A DNA stretch of 64,000 nucleotides, from positions 62,001 through 126,000 of the forward strand of contig JAUNLF010000002.1 in assembly GCA_030532405.1 (NCBI GenBank), in the 5' to 3' direction. The notes below the pieces were generated by a model that was given only the letters and a program-made list of their open reading frames with translations, did not search any database and was not told where the DNA came from. This document shows positions 9,403 to 16,176 of this stretch, piece after piece. The stretch is from Actinomycetaceae bacterium. Lineage in GTDB: Bacteria; Actinomycetota; Actinomycetes; Actinomycetales; Actinomycetaceae. Made by a program: the position numbers and the translations under genes. The first letter of the stretch is position 1, and the number at the start of each line of letters is the position of its first letter.

Positions 9403-10355
9403 TGTCGACACAAGCTCAAGTTCAAGACTCGTCGAATCCTTTCGCGCCCAGGAACCCTGCGCTAAATAAGCGACGTCAAATGACGGACAAGATCGCCGCG
9501 GTTGGCGTGTCGATCGCGTTCGCACTAGCTGTCATCCCGCTGTTCTCTTTGCTGTGGATCGTAATCTCGAACGGTTGGGAAAGGATCTCTCCCTACTTCC
9601 TGACCGTCTCGATGAGCGGTGTCTACGGCGGTATGGACGCGGGCGGTATCTACCACGCAATGATCGGTACGCTACTGGTCACCGCATGGGCCACCATCAT
9701 CTCGGTGCCCATCGGTATGGCTACCGCGATCTACCTGGTCGAATACGGCAACAACTCAAAGCTTGCTCGCGCAACCACGTTCTTCGTTGACGTTATGACG
9801 GGTATCCCGTCGATCGTCGCGGGCCTGTTCGCAGCATCGCTGTTCGCCCTGTTCGTGTCACCCGCATACCGCGCTGGCATCATGGGTGCAGTTGCCCTGT
9901 CCGTCCTCATGATCCCGACGGTGGTCCGCTCAAGTGAAGAAATGCTCCGCCTGGTTCCAAACGAACTACGCGAAGCATCCTACGCGCTGGGCGTACCGAA
10001 GTGGCTAACGATCGTGAAGGTTGTGCTCCGCACCGCGGCGGCCGGTCTGACGACCTCCGTAATGCTCGCGGTTGCGCGTGTTATTGGCGAGACCGCGCCA
10101 CTACTTATCACGGTTGGCGTGATCGACTCGATCAACTACAACGTTTTCGAAGGACGCTTGATGACACTGCCGGTATACGTATACCGCCAGTACTCGCAAG
10201 GTTTGGCTCCGTGTGGCGCCATGGAAAACTGTGTGGAGACCATCAACTACGATCGTGCGTGGGGCGCCGCCCTCGTGCTGATCATCCTGGTGATGCTCTT
10301 CAACCTCATCGCGCGCATCGTCGCTTACTACTTCGCCCCGAAGGGCCGGAACTAA
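9402..10355 (+). CDS. pstA: Phosphate ABC transporter permease PstA
   Basis: Second permease subunit of the Pst transporter, with about six helices and the EAA-like loop (REASYALGVPKWLTIVKVVL). Its start overlaps the pstC stop. A periplasmic loop near the C-terminus contains two Cys (residues around APCGAMENCVE), which is not needed for the family function and could form a disulfide. It is followed 9 bases later by pstB. Confidence 0.96.
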   Translation: MSTQAQVQDSSNPFAPRNPALNKRRQMTDKIAAVGVSIAFALAVIPLFSLLWIVISNGWERISPYFLTVSMSGVYGGMDAGGIYHAMIGTLLVTAWATIISVPIGMATAIYLVEYGNNSKLARATTFFVDVMTGIPSIVAGLFAASLFALFVSPAYRAGIMGAVALSVLMIPTVVRSSEEMLRLVPNELREASYALGVPKWLTIVKVVLRTAAAGLTTSVMLAVARVIGETAPLLITVGVIDSINYNVFEGRLMTLPVYVYRQYSQGLAPCGAMENCVETINYDRAWGAALVLIILVMLFNLIARIVAYYFAPKGRN

Positions 10356-10364
10356 GAGATAAAC

Positions 10365-11144
10365 ATGGCTGACAAAATTTCTGTTAAGAACGAGAACATT
10401 TATTACGGTGACTTCCTTGCAGTCAAGGGAGTCAACATGGAGATCGAATCCAAGTCGATCACCGCGCTAATCGGCCCGTCCGGCTGCGGTAAGTCCACCT
10501 TCTTGCGCACCCTAAACCGTATGCACGAGGTCATCCCCGGCGCATACGTAGAGGGCGAGGTTTTTGTCGGTGACAAGAACATCTACGACAAGGACGTGGA
10601 TCCCGTTCAGGTTCGCCGCTCGATTGGCATGGTATTCCAGCGCCCCAACCCGTTCCCGACGATGAGTATTCGCGAGAACGTGCTGGCCGGCATCAAGCTG
10701 AACAACCGTCGCCTGCCGAAGTCAGAGCAGGACGACATTGTTGAGGAATCCCTGCAGGGCGCGAACCTATGGAACGAGGTTAAGGACCGCCTGAACCGTC
10801 CGGGCTCCTCACTGTCCGGTGGTCAGCAGCAGCGCCTGTGCATCGCGCGCGCGATCGCGGTTTCGCCCGACATCCTCCTGATGGACGAGCCCGCATCCGC
10901 CCTCGACCCCATTTCGACGCTGGCGATCGAGGACCTCATGCTAGAGCTGAAGAACGACTACACGATCGTTATCGTCACGCACAACATGCAGCAGGCAGCG
11001 CGCGTTTCCGATCGCACCGGTTTCTTCAACCTTGAGGGCGCAGGAAAGCCCGGCATGCTCGTAGAGATCGACGACACTTCGAAGATCTTCTCGAACCCGA
11101 CTGAAAAGGCTACGGAAGACTACATTTCGGGCCGCTTCGGTTAA
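10365..11144 (+). CDS. pstB: Phosphate ABC transporter ATP-binding protein PstB
   Basis: Cytoplasmic ATPase that powers phosphate uptake. All ABC motifs are present: Walker [11 protein letters not shown]-loop VFQRPNPFP (typical of PstB), signature LSGGQQQR, Walker [14 protein letters not shown] and the switch His in IVTHNMQQA. At 259 residues it is full length. It is the last gene of the operon; the usual partner phoU is not next to it and is not in the window. Confidence 0.98.
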   Translation: MADKISVKNENIYYGDFLAVKGVNMEIESKSITALIGPSGCGKSTFLRTLNRMHEVIPGAYVEGEVFVGDKNIYDKDVDPVQVRRSIGMVFQRPNPFPTMSIRENVLAGIKLNNRRLPKSEQDDIVEESLQGANLWNEVKDRLNRPGSSLSGGQQQRLCIARAIAVSPDILLMDEPASALDPISTLAIEDLMLELKNDYTIVIVTHNMQQAARVSDRTGFFNLEGAGKPGMLVEIDDTSKIFSNPTEKATEDYISGRFG

Positions 11145-11163
11145 AAACTTGGCACCCGCACTC

Positions 11164-11185
11164 CTGAACACGGCCTCGTGTTCAG
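11164..11185 (+). terminator. Hairpin after pstB
   Basis: Perfect 9-bp stem CTGAACACG / CGTGTTCAG with a 4-nt loop. No T-run follows. It probably protects or pauses the pst transcript before the stronger terminator 40 bases downstream. Confidence 0.5.
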
Positions 11186-11225
11186 AGGGAGCTGGGGCCT
11201 AACAGACTCCTGGAGGGGAGACACG

Positions 11226-11263
11226 GTGAGGGCGGGTAGCGCTACCCGCCCTCACTTTAATTT
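11226..11263 (+). terminator. Rho-independent terminator of pstSCAB
   Basis: Perfect 15-bp inverted repeat GTGAGGGCGGGTAGC (11226-11240) / GCTACCCGCCCTCAC (11241-11255) followed by TTTAATTT. It also lies at the convergent junction with the minus-strand lipoprotein gene. Confidence 0.85.
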
Positions 11264-11276
11264 ATGCGCGGGCCAC

Positions 11277-11388
11277 TGCAGGCTCAGGTCGGTACCGGCA
11301 CGGGCCGCTACCGGAGCGGGCCGCTAAGGGCTCAGACTGCTACCGGCTCAGGGCACTACCGGCACAGGCCTCTACCGGCCGCTGTTTT
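11277..11388. repeat. 16-bp degenerate tandem repeat
   Basis: About seven head-to-tail units with a 16-nt period. Units start at 11293, 11309, 11325, 11341, 11357 and 11373, with a weaker one at 11277; the consensus is TACCGGCTCAGGCCGC. The stop codon of the minus-strand lipoprotein gene (11372-11374) lies inside the fifth/sixth unit boundary. The period is not a multiple of three, so this is not a coding repeat. Confidence 0.85.
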
Positions 11389-11830
11389 TGAAAGTGTCGG
11401 ACACCTGGCTGGTCGTGTTTACGGCAATGCAAAGTAGCGTGCGGTCTTCGGCTTTGTTCCAACTATCTTCCGTTGGGGAAAGCGGGAAGACGTCGAGCTG
11501 CGACTCAGCCAGGGGCGTGCCTACGAATTCTTCAAAAGCAGCCGAGCAAAAGGCTGCGGCGTCCTCTTGAATCACGTCCAAACCGGGAAACTCGGCGTAT
11601 TGAAGTTCTTCTTGGCCGATTACTTGCGCGTCGTGGGGCTCGGAACATTTCGTCGTGTTCACCGACGTCATTTCGAAGCCGCCCTGCAGGTCGTAGTCTT
11701 CGGGGAGCTGCAGGCAGTCACCGGTCTGCAGGTCTATTGCGACGGTTGAGCCGCAGCCGGCCAGTAGCAGTGCGAAAACGGCAGCCCCGCCGAAAAGGCG
11801 GGGCTTAGTCAAAGAGAACTTTTTGGTCAT
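11372..11830 (-). CDS. Small secreted lipoprotein, septum-formation-domain-like
   Basis: A 152-residue lipoprotein with signal peptide and lipobox LLAG-C (Cys about residue 26). The mature part starts GDCLQLPEDY and contains NTTKCSEPHDAQVIG and a final LCIAV segment. This GDC...C..PHD.. pattern resembles the actinobacterial Septum_form domain, whose exact role is unknown. Four Cys after the lipobox could form two disulfides. It lies downstream of the PiT gene on the same strand, 25 bases away, and may be cotranscribed. The domain assignment is from pattern only. Confidence 0.7.
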   Translation of the reverse strand: MTKKFSLTKPRLFGGAAVFALLLAGCGSTVAIDLQTGDCLQLPEDYDLQGGFEMTSVNTTKCSEPHDAQVIGQEELQYAEFPGLDVIQEDAAAFCSAAFEEFVGTPLAESQLDVFPLSPTEDSWNKAEDRTLLCIAVNTTSQVSDTFKNSGR

Positions 11831-11855
11831 AAAACTTTCCGGCGTTCCAACTTGG

Positions 11856-12908
11856 CTAAGGCAACACTAAGTGCAATAGTAAGTATATAAGCGCGGCTAC
11901 GCCTGCCGCGGCCGGCAGTGTTAGGAACCAAGCGATCACAATGTTTCCTGCGACGCCCCACCGGACGGCGGAAAGTCGCTTCGTGGCGCCGACACCCATG
12001 ATCGCCGATGTGATCGTGTGCGTTGTGGAAATCGGCGCGTGGATAACGAACGCTGTTATGTACAGGACTGATGCGGCAACAGATTCTGCTACGAATCCGC
12101 GGGCCGGGTCCAGTTCGATAACCTTGCGGCCAAGTGTGCGCATGATGCGCCAGCCGCCCGCGTACGTTCCTGCCGAGATCGCGAGAGCCGCCGCCATTTT
12201 CACCCAGAACGGGATGGTTAGTTCGCCGTCCACGTAAATGTTGTGGGTTTCTCCGTATCCGCCGGCGAGTAGCGCCATGACGATAATACCCATCGTCTTT
12301 TGCGCGTCCTGCAGGCCGTGTCCGAGCGCCATTGCAGCCGCTGAGACTGTTTGCGCCATGCGGAACTTGCGCATTGTCTTGTGGTAGGGCAGGTTGCGCA
12401 CCAGTAGCAATACGAACTTCATTAGGAAGTATGCGAGGGCGAAGCCAACCAGCGGGGATGCGAACATGGGGATGATTACCTGCATGCCGATGCCGCCCCA
12501 CAGCACGTCGGTTGCGGATGCGAGTCCCGCGCCTACTAGTCCGCCGATGAGGGCGTGTGAGGACGAGGATGGCAGGCCGAACCACCATGTGATGAGGTTC
12601 CACGTGATTGCGCCGATGAGGGCTGCGAGGATGATGCCGAGCCCGTGAACTTGCATTACGGGTTCGGTTGACATTGTGAATTGCGAAATGTCGATGATGC
12701 CTTCACCGATTGTTTTCGCGACTTCTGTTCCTAGTAGAGCACCGACAACGTTCATGACGGCGGCCATTCCTAGTGCAACGCGGGGGGTCAACGCGCGTGT
12801 TGATACCGATGTTGCGATGGCGTTGGCCGCGTCGTGGAAGCCGTTCGTAAAGTCGAAGCCTAGTGCAATAACAATTACGACGACTACGAGTACAAGCGCG
12901 AGATCCAC
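11856..12908 (-). CDS. pitA: PiT family low-affinity phosphate permease
   Basis: Secondary transporter that moves metal-phosphate with protons or sodium. The 350-residue membrane protein has both PiT signature repeats: GFDFTNGFHDAANAIATS at the N-terminus and APISTTHTITSAIMGVGATK near the C-terminus. PSSSSHALIGGLVGAG lies between them. It begins 3 bases after the DUF47 gene, forming the common DUF47-pit operon. It is convergent with the high-affinity pst operon, so both uptake systems sit back to back. Confidence 0.96.
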   Translation of the reverse strand: MDLALVLVVVVIVIALGFDFTNGFHDAANAIATSVSTRALTPRVALGMAAVMNVVGALLGTEVAKTIGEGIIDISQFTMSTEPVMQVHGLGIILAALIGAITWNLITWWFGLPSSSSHALIGGLVGAGLASATDVLWGGIGMQVIIPMFASPLVGFALAYFLMKFVLLLVRNLPYHKTMRKFRMAQTVSAAAMALGHGLQDAQKTMGIIVMALLAGGYGETHNIYVDGELTIPFWVKMAAALAISAGTYAGGWRIMRTLGRKVIELDPARGFVAESVAASVLYITAFVIHAPISTTHTITSAIMGVGATKRLSAVRWGVAGNIVIAWFLTLPAAAGVAALIYLLLHLVLP

Positions 12909-12911
12909 GGG

Positions 12912-13538
12912 TCAGGACTCCTTGATGGCAATGGTTTCTACGCCATTGGCCAGTTCCTCAAAGGAGTCGACTGCTTTTTCGAGTGCTTCGACGATGTCTT
13001 TAAGTTTGATGACTTCCATGGGGTCTAGGCCGGTGTCGAAGAGGTCGGAAAGCGTGTGGCGGTAGGCTTGGTCGCCTTCGTTTTCGAGGCGGTTGATTTC
13101 GACCCAGTAGTCGCGTAGGCCGCCGAGTGTCTTTAGGCGGGGCATGGCCTCCGCGGTCAGGTCGCAGCAGCGTTGGATTACGTTGAGTTGTTCGGATACG
13201 CCGGCGGGTAGGGCTTCTACTTTGTATAGGACGATGAGGTCGCCGGCTTCGTCCATGTAGTCCATACAGTTGTCTAGGCAACTGGCAATGTAGGTGATGT
13301 CATCGCGATCGAGGGGAGTCACGAAAGTTTGGTTTAGTTTGGACGCAATGTTGTGCGTCACTTCATCACATTTTTGTTCTACTTCGTGAAGCTCATCGCG
13401 GAGCTTTACGCGCCTTTCGTAGTCTGAAGCGTGGATCTTTGCTAAGAGTTCCGCGCCGGCTACAAGGTGATTTGCCTGCTCAGTCAAAAGCTCAAAGAAG
13501 CCATTGCCCGTGTCAGATCTAGAAAATCGCACTTCCAT
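12912..13538 (-). CDS. DUF47 (PhoU-like) protein, partner of the phosphate permease
   Basis: Helical cytoplasmic protein of the DUF47/PhoU-like family, found with PiT permeases and thought to modulate them. The typical start FFELLTEQANHLVAGAELL and the DEVTHNIASKLNQTFVTPLDRDDI core are visible. I place the start at ATG 13538 (about 208 residues). A GTG at 13562 adds 8 residues, and the ribosome site does not clearly separate the two. It is cotranscribed with the permease gene 3 bases downstream. Confidence 0.93.
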   Translation of the reverse strand: MEVRFSRSDTGNGFFELLTEQANHLVAGAELLAKIHASDYERRVKLRDELHEVEQKCDEVTHNIASKLNQTFVTPLDRDDITYIASCLDNCMDYMDEAGDLIVLYKVEALPAGVSEQLNVIQRCCDLTAEAMPRLKTLGGLRDYWVEINRLENEGDQAYRHTLSDLFDTGLDPMEVIKLKDIVEALEKAVDSFEELANGVETIAIKES

Positions 13539-13900
13539 ACTCCATATAAAATTGATGGGCACATGCAGTAACCAGACTAGTGCACTTTGCCTATTCTTCC
13601 CACATTCGTAATCTGGAATTAACGTTTGCGTTGCTATTAGTTTCGCTGATTTTGCGGGAAGTTTGTCGTCTTCTGGGTCCTGGGTCCTGTTCGAAGCTGT
13701 TAAAACTCACATGTGAGGTGTGTCTTAGTGGGTGTTGTCAGCATTTTTTATCCGTGAGGGCGAGCTGCGTCCTCGAAAGCCCGAAAATTTTCGCATAATC
13801 GCTGGGATCTGTTGGAATCGTCTCAACTTTGGAGTGGGAAGCCTCATTTTGTGCTGTATCTGGCTCTGAAAAAGTCATACTGTCCGGTTAAACTATGGGT
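13539..13900 (+). promoter_or_regulatory. Divergent gap with leaderless promoter for the AsnC gene
   Basis: This gap between the DUF47 gene (minus) and the AsnC gene (plus) has no convincing gene. At its right edge CTGAAA (13866-13871), 17 nt, then TAAACT (13889-13894) forms a promoter whose start site would fall on the ATG at 13901, giving a leaderless mRNA. A T-run at 13744-13749 is followed by ATCCGTGAGGGCGAG. Nothing else was recognised. Confidence 0.45.
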
Positions 13901-14491
13901 ATGGGTTCTGAGGGTTCAAAAGATCTGGATTTTGAGCTCGACGAGACGTTTTTGAAGATTCTCGACGAGCTGCGAAAAGATTCCCGCATTTCGGTGGCTG
14001 CGCTGGCGGAAGCTGTGGGGATTTCGCGTTCTAATGCTTATTCGAGGCTGAACGCGCTGATTGAGTCTGGCGTGATTGAGCGTTTTACGGTTGAGATTAA
14101 CCCACGGCTGGTGGGTAAGAAGGTAAGCGCTTTAGTTTTTGTTTCGCTGGATCAGAGTAAGTGGAAACAGTTCGGCATGCAGCTGGGGCAGCTGGAGCAG
14201 ATGGACTATTACGCGGTTACGACCGGTGGGTACGACGCGGTTCTGCGGCTGCGTGCTGATGATGTTCCGGGTATCCAGCATGCGGTTGTGGACGTGATTT
14301 CGCAGTGGTCGTGCGTGCGTGACACGGAGACGGTTTTCTTGATGCAGGAGCAGAGTAGTGATTACGCGCTTGCTCCTTTGGATGTTGAGACGGGGACGCT
14401 GGATCCTATGGGAGTGCTTAACTTTGATTCGGCGGCAACGCGGTCGCTGCGTGGTGATGGCGGCGTTGGTCGGCGTCCGAACGGAAACTAG
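13901..14491 (+). CDS. Lrp/AsnC family transcriptional regulator
   Basis: A DNA-binding regulator of the feast/famine family, usually sensing an amino acid. The N-terminal winged helix-turn-helix is clear (LRKDSRISVAALAEAVGIS then RSNAYSRLNALIESGVI), followed by a RAM-type ligand/oligomerisation domain with the YYAVTTGGYDAVLRL stretch. The C-terminal tail of about 40 residues is extra and low in motif content. ATG 13895 is also possible, but the -10 box TAAACT sits 6 nt before ATG 13901. No amino-acid gene is adjacent to indicate the effector. Confidence 0.9.
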   Translation: MGSEGSKDLDFELDETFLKILDELRKDSRISVAALAEAVGISRSNAYSRLNALIESGVIERFTVEINPRLVGKKVSALVFVSLDQSKWKQFGMQLGQLEQMDYYAVTTGGYDAVLRLRADDVPGIQHAVVDVISQWSCVRDTETVFLMQEQSSDYALAPLDVETGTLDPMGVLNFDSAATRSLRGDGGVGRRPNGN

Positions 14492-14502
14492 TTTTTGGGC
14501 AT

Positions 14503-14593
14503 AAAAAAGACATCGGACCAAAAAGCGCCAGTCGGCGCGAAGGCCGCTCGTAGCGGCTTATGGTGGAGCCCGGGGCTTAGTCGGTCCGATGCC
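14503..14593 (-). ncRNA. Candidate small RNA with four-way-junction fold
   Basis: Read on the minus strand, a transcript starting near 14593 can fold as a cloverleaf-like structure. The closing stem is GCATCGGACC (14592-14583) with GGTCCGATGTC (14519-14509). Inner hairpins are AGCC-CCG-GGCT (14577-14567), GCCGCT-ACG-AGCGGC (14557-14543) and GCGCC-GACT-GGCGC (14538-14525). The last hairpin is followed by TTTTT, and the closing stem by TTTTTT (14508-14503). A -10 box TAGACT (14606-14601) lies 7 nt before the predicted start. It lacks a T-loop and has a 10-bp closing stem, so it is not a tRNA; it also lacks the SRP RNA tetraloop domain and 6C RNA loops. The family is unknown. Confidence 0.55.
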
Positions 14594-14743
14594 TATGACT
14601 AGTCTAAATCAAACTAGAGATTTGTGCAGTTCAACTTTGCGACATGTCTAAGTTTCGGTTTAGTAACCGCGGGTTTACGGAAAGTTTGGTGTGCGTAGTC
14701 GGATGGTTTCCCCAGTTGTGTGTTTTTGTGGGACGATCGAAGC

Positions 14744-15793
14744 GTGAGTCTTAGGAAGTCGAATCAGGACAAGCCCGGTCGGTCGAAGGGGAATGACGCG
14801 AGTATGCCGCGGATCTCTTCCCACTCGGCAACGCCGGGTGTGAGCCGACCGCAGAATCCTTCCGAGGGCGATGAGCCTGCGCGCACGGTTGGTCAGTCTC
14901 GACTTTCTAGGAGCTTGAGGCGTAGTCAGGAAGCTAATCGGGTTGAGCCAAACAAGCGTGCTCAGCGCATGCAGCGGATCCTGTCCGTGCCTTTGAAGTA
15001 CCTTTCGGCCTCCGTCGCGATATTGCTGTCGGTTTTCATGGCGGTTGGTTACCTGGCAACTGGTCAGCGTGACTTTGTGACGGCCGCGGTGGTGGCGGCG
15101 ATTTTGATTATGGCGAATGGCTGGAATGGTCTGGTGCAAACGCCGGTTAAGTACACGTCGGCGGTGACGGTCGCGACTGTTGGCTTGCTTTCGGTTCTGG
15201 CAGTGCGGATCACTGACGATTTTGCTTGGGCGACGATAGTGCTCGGGTTTTCTGTTGCTATTGCGACCATTATGGAGATGGTCAGGCCTCTGCCCAGAGA
15301 GAACTTGGTGCGGTCCCTATCATCCTCGGTGTCCGCCGGGTTTGTCGCAATTATTGGATCGGCGTGGATCGTGCTGTCCGCATCGCAACTGTGGTCCGCG
15401 ATCATGGTTGGCGCCGCGGTTTCTGTGACCCTGTCTGTGATAGGCAACCAGATCGGGACAAGCGCTAAGGCCAATGCTATTTGGGCGTTGATTTTTGGCA
15501 GTGTTAGTGGACTAGGCCTGGGTGCTGTCGCGGTGCAACTGGGCAAACAATCGCAGATTGTTCGCCTGGCCTTGCCAACCCTCATGGGATCCGTGCCCTC
15601 CAGCGTATGGGTGCTGATACTCGCCACCATTTTGGGCCTCGCGATCGGGCTAACCATTGCCCTGATCGACATCCTCTTTGGCGAACACAACCGCAGGGTC
15701 TCTGAAACCGGTGCCTTCGCTCGTGGAGCAATGAAGTTCCTGCTCGTCGTAATGCCGATCTACGTGATCGTGCGCATCGGAGCGCTTGGGTAA
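14744..15793 (+). CDS. Integral membrane protein of unknown function
   Basis: A protein of about 349 residues with a basic, Ser/Arg-rich cytoplasmic N-terminus (about 85 residues) followed by nine or ten hydrophobic helices and a short C-terminus. I choose GTG 14744; GTG 14720 would add eight residues (one Trp-containing segment) and has no better ribosome site. No transporter or enzyme motif is recognised. It stands alone between the small-RNA candidate and the pilus locus. Confidence 0.7.
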   Translation: MSLRKSNQDKPGRSKGNDASMPRISSHSATPGVSRPQNPSEGDEPARTVGQSRLSRSLRRSQEANRVEPNKRAQRMQRILSVPLKYLSASVAILLSVFMAVGYLATGQRDFVTAAVVAAILIMANGWNGLVQTPVKYTSAVTVATVGLLSVLAVRITDDFAWATIVLGFSVAIATIMEMVRPLPRENLVRSLSSSVSAGFVAIIGSAWIVLSASQLWSAIMVGAAVSVTLSVIGNQIGTSAKANAIWALIFGSVSGLGLGAVAVQLGKQSQIVRLALPTLMGSVPSSVWVLILATILGLAIGLTIALIDILFGEHNRRVSETGAFARGAMKFLLVVMPIYVIVRIGALG

Positions 15794-15825
15794 GCCTGTA
15801 GATTCGCTTAACTGAAGGCATTTTG

Positions 15826-15859
15826 CGCTCGTGTACCAAAGCTCACATGCGAGCGTTTT
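15826..15859 (+). terminator. Terminator of the membrane protein gene
   Basis: CGCTCG (15826-15831) pairs with CGAGCG (15850-15855), loop 18 nt, followed by TTTT. The stem is short, so confidence is moderate. Confidence 0.45.
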
Positions 15860-15947
15860 CACAGTAGCTTTGTTGTAAATCCCATCATGCTTGTTGAGCT
15901 GTTGTTGGGTGTGGGCGGGAGTCCGGTTTCCGCTAGATATCGCTAAA

Positions 15948-15976
15948 TTGACACGGTTTACTCTGCTCTTTTTAAA
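15948..15976 (+). promoter_or_regulatory. Sigma-70-type promoter for the pilus locus
   Basis: TTGACA (15948-15953), a 17-nt spacer and TTTAAA (15971-15976). The transcript would have a leader of nearly 200 nt before the first pilus gene, and the palindrome at 16103-16118 lies within it. Confidence 0.6.
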
Positions 15977-16102
15977 AGGTCTGAGCGCGCAGGCGTTCTT
16001 CTAAGTGTGAGCTATATGTCTTGGTGTGGGCGCTGTTGGGTCAAGTTTTGTGGAAAATCGTTTAGCAAGTCCGATTTTCTGTGATATCTGTATAAATGCC
16101 TG

Positions 16103-16118
16103 CAGGACTTAAGTCCTG
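16103..16118. promoter_or_regulatory. 16-bp perfect palindrome in the pilus leader
   Basis: CAGGACTTAAGTCCTG, an uninterrupted 16-bp palindrome just after a TATAAA (16091-16096). It may be an operator or a loopless mRNA stem. No known regulator motif is matched. Confidence 0.5.
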
Positions 16119-16176
16119 TTGTGATTATCGTTGCGTTACTTTCGGTGCTTAAAAATTGATAGAGGAGGCGAGAGCA

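Noticed and set aside
13580-13798. Open frame of 72 codons on the plus strand in the DUF47-AsnC gap
   Set aside because: Cys/Leu-rich composition, no ribosome site and no recognisable domain; likely random.
14503-14593. tRNA, because of the four-arm fold and GGGCTCCACCA string
   Set aside because: Closing stem is 10 bp, no T-loop or anticodon-loop signature, and CCACCA is internal.
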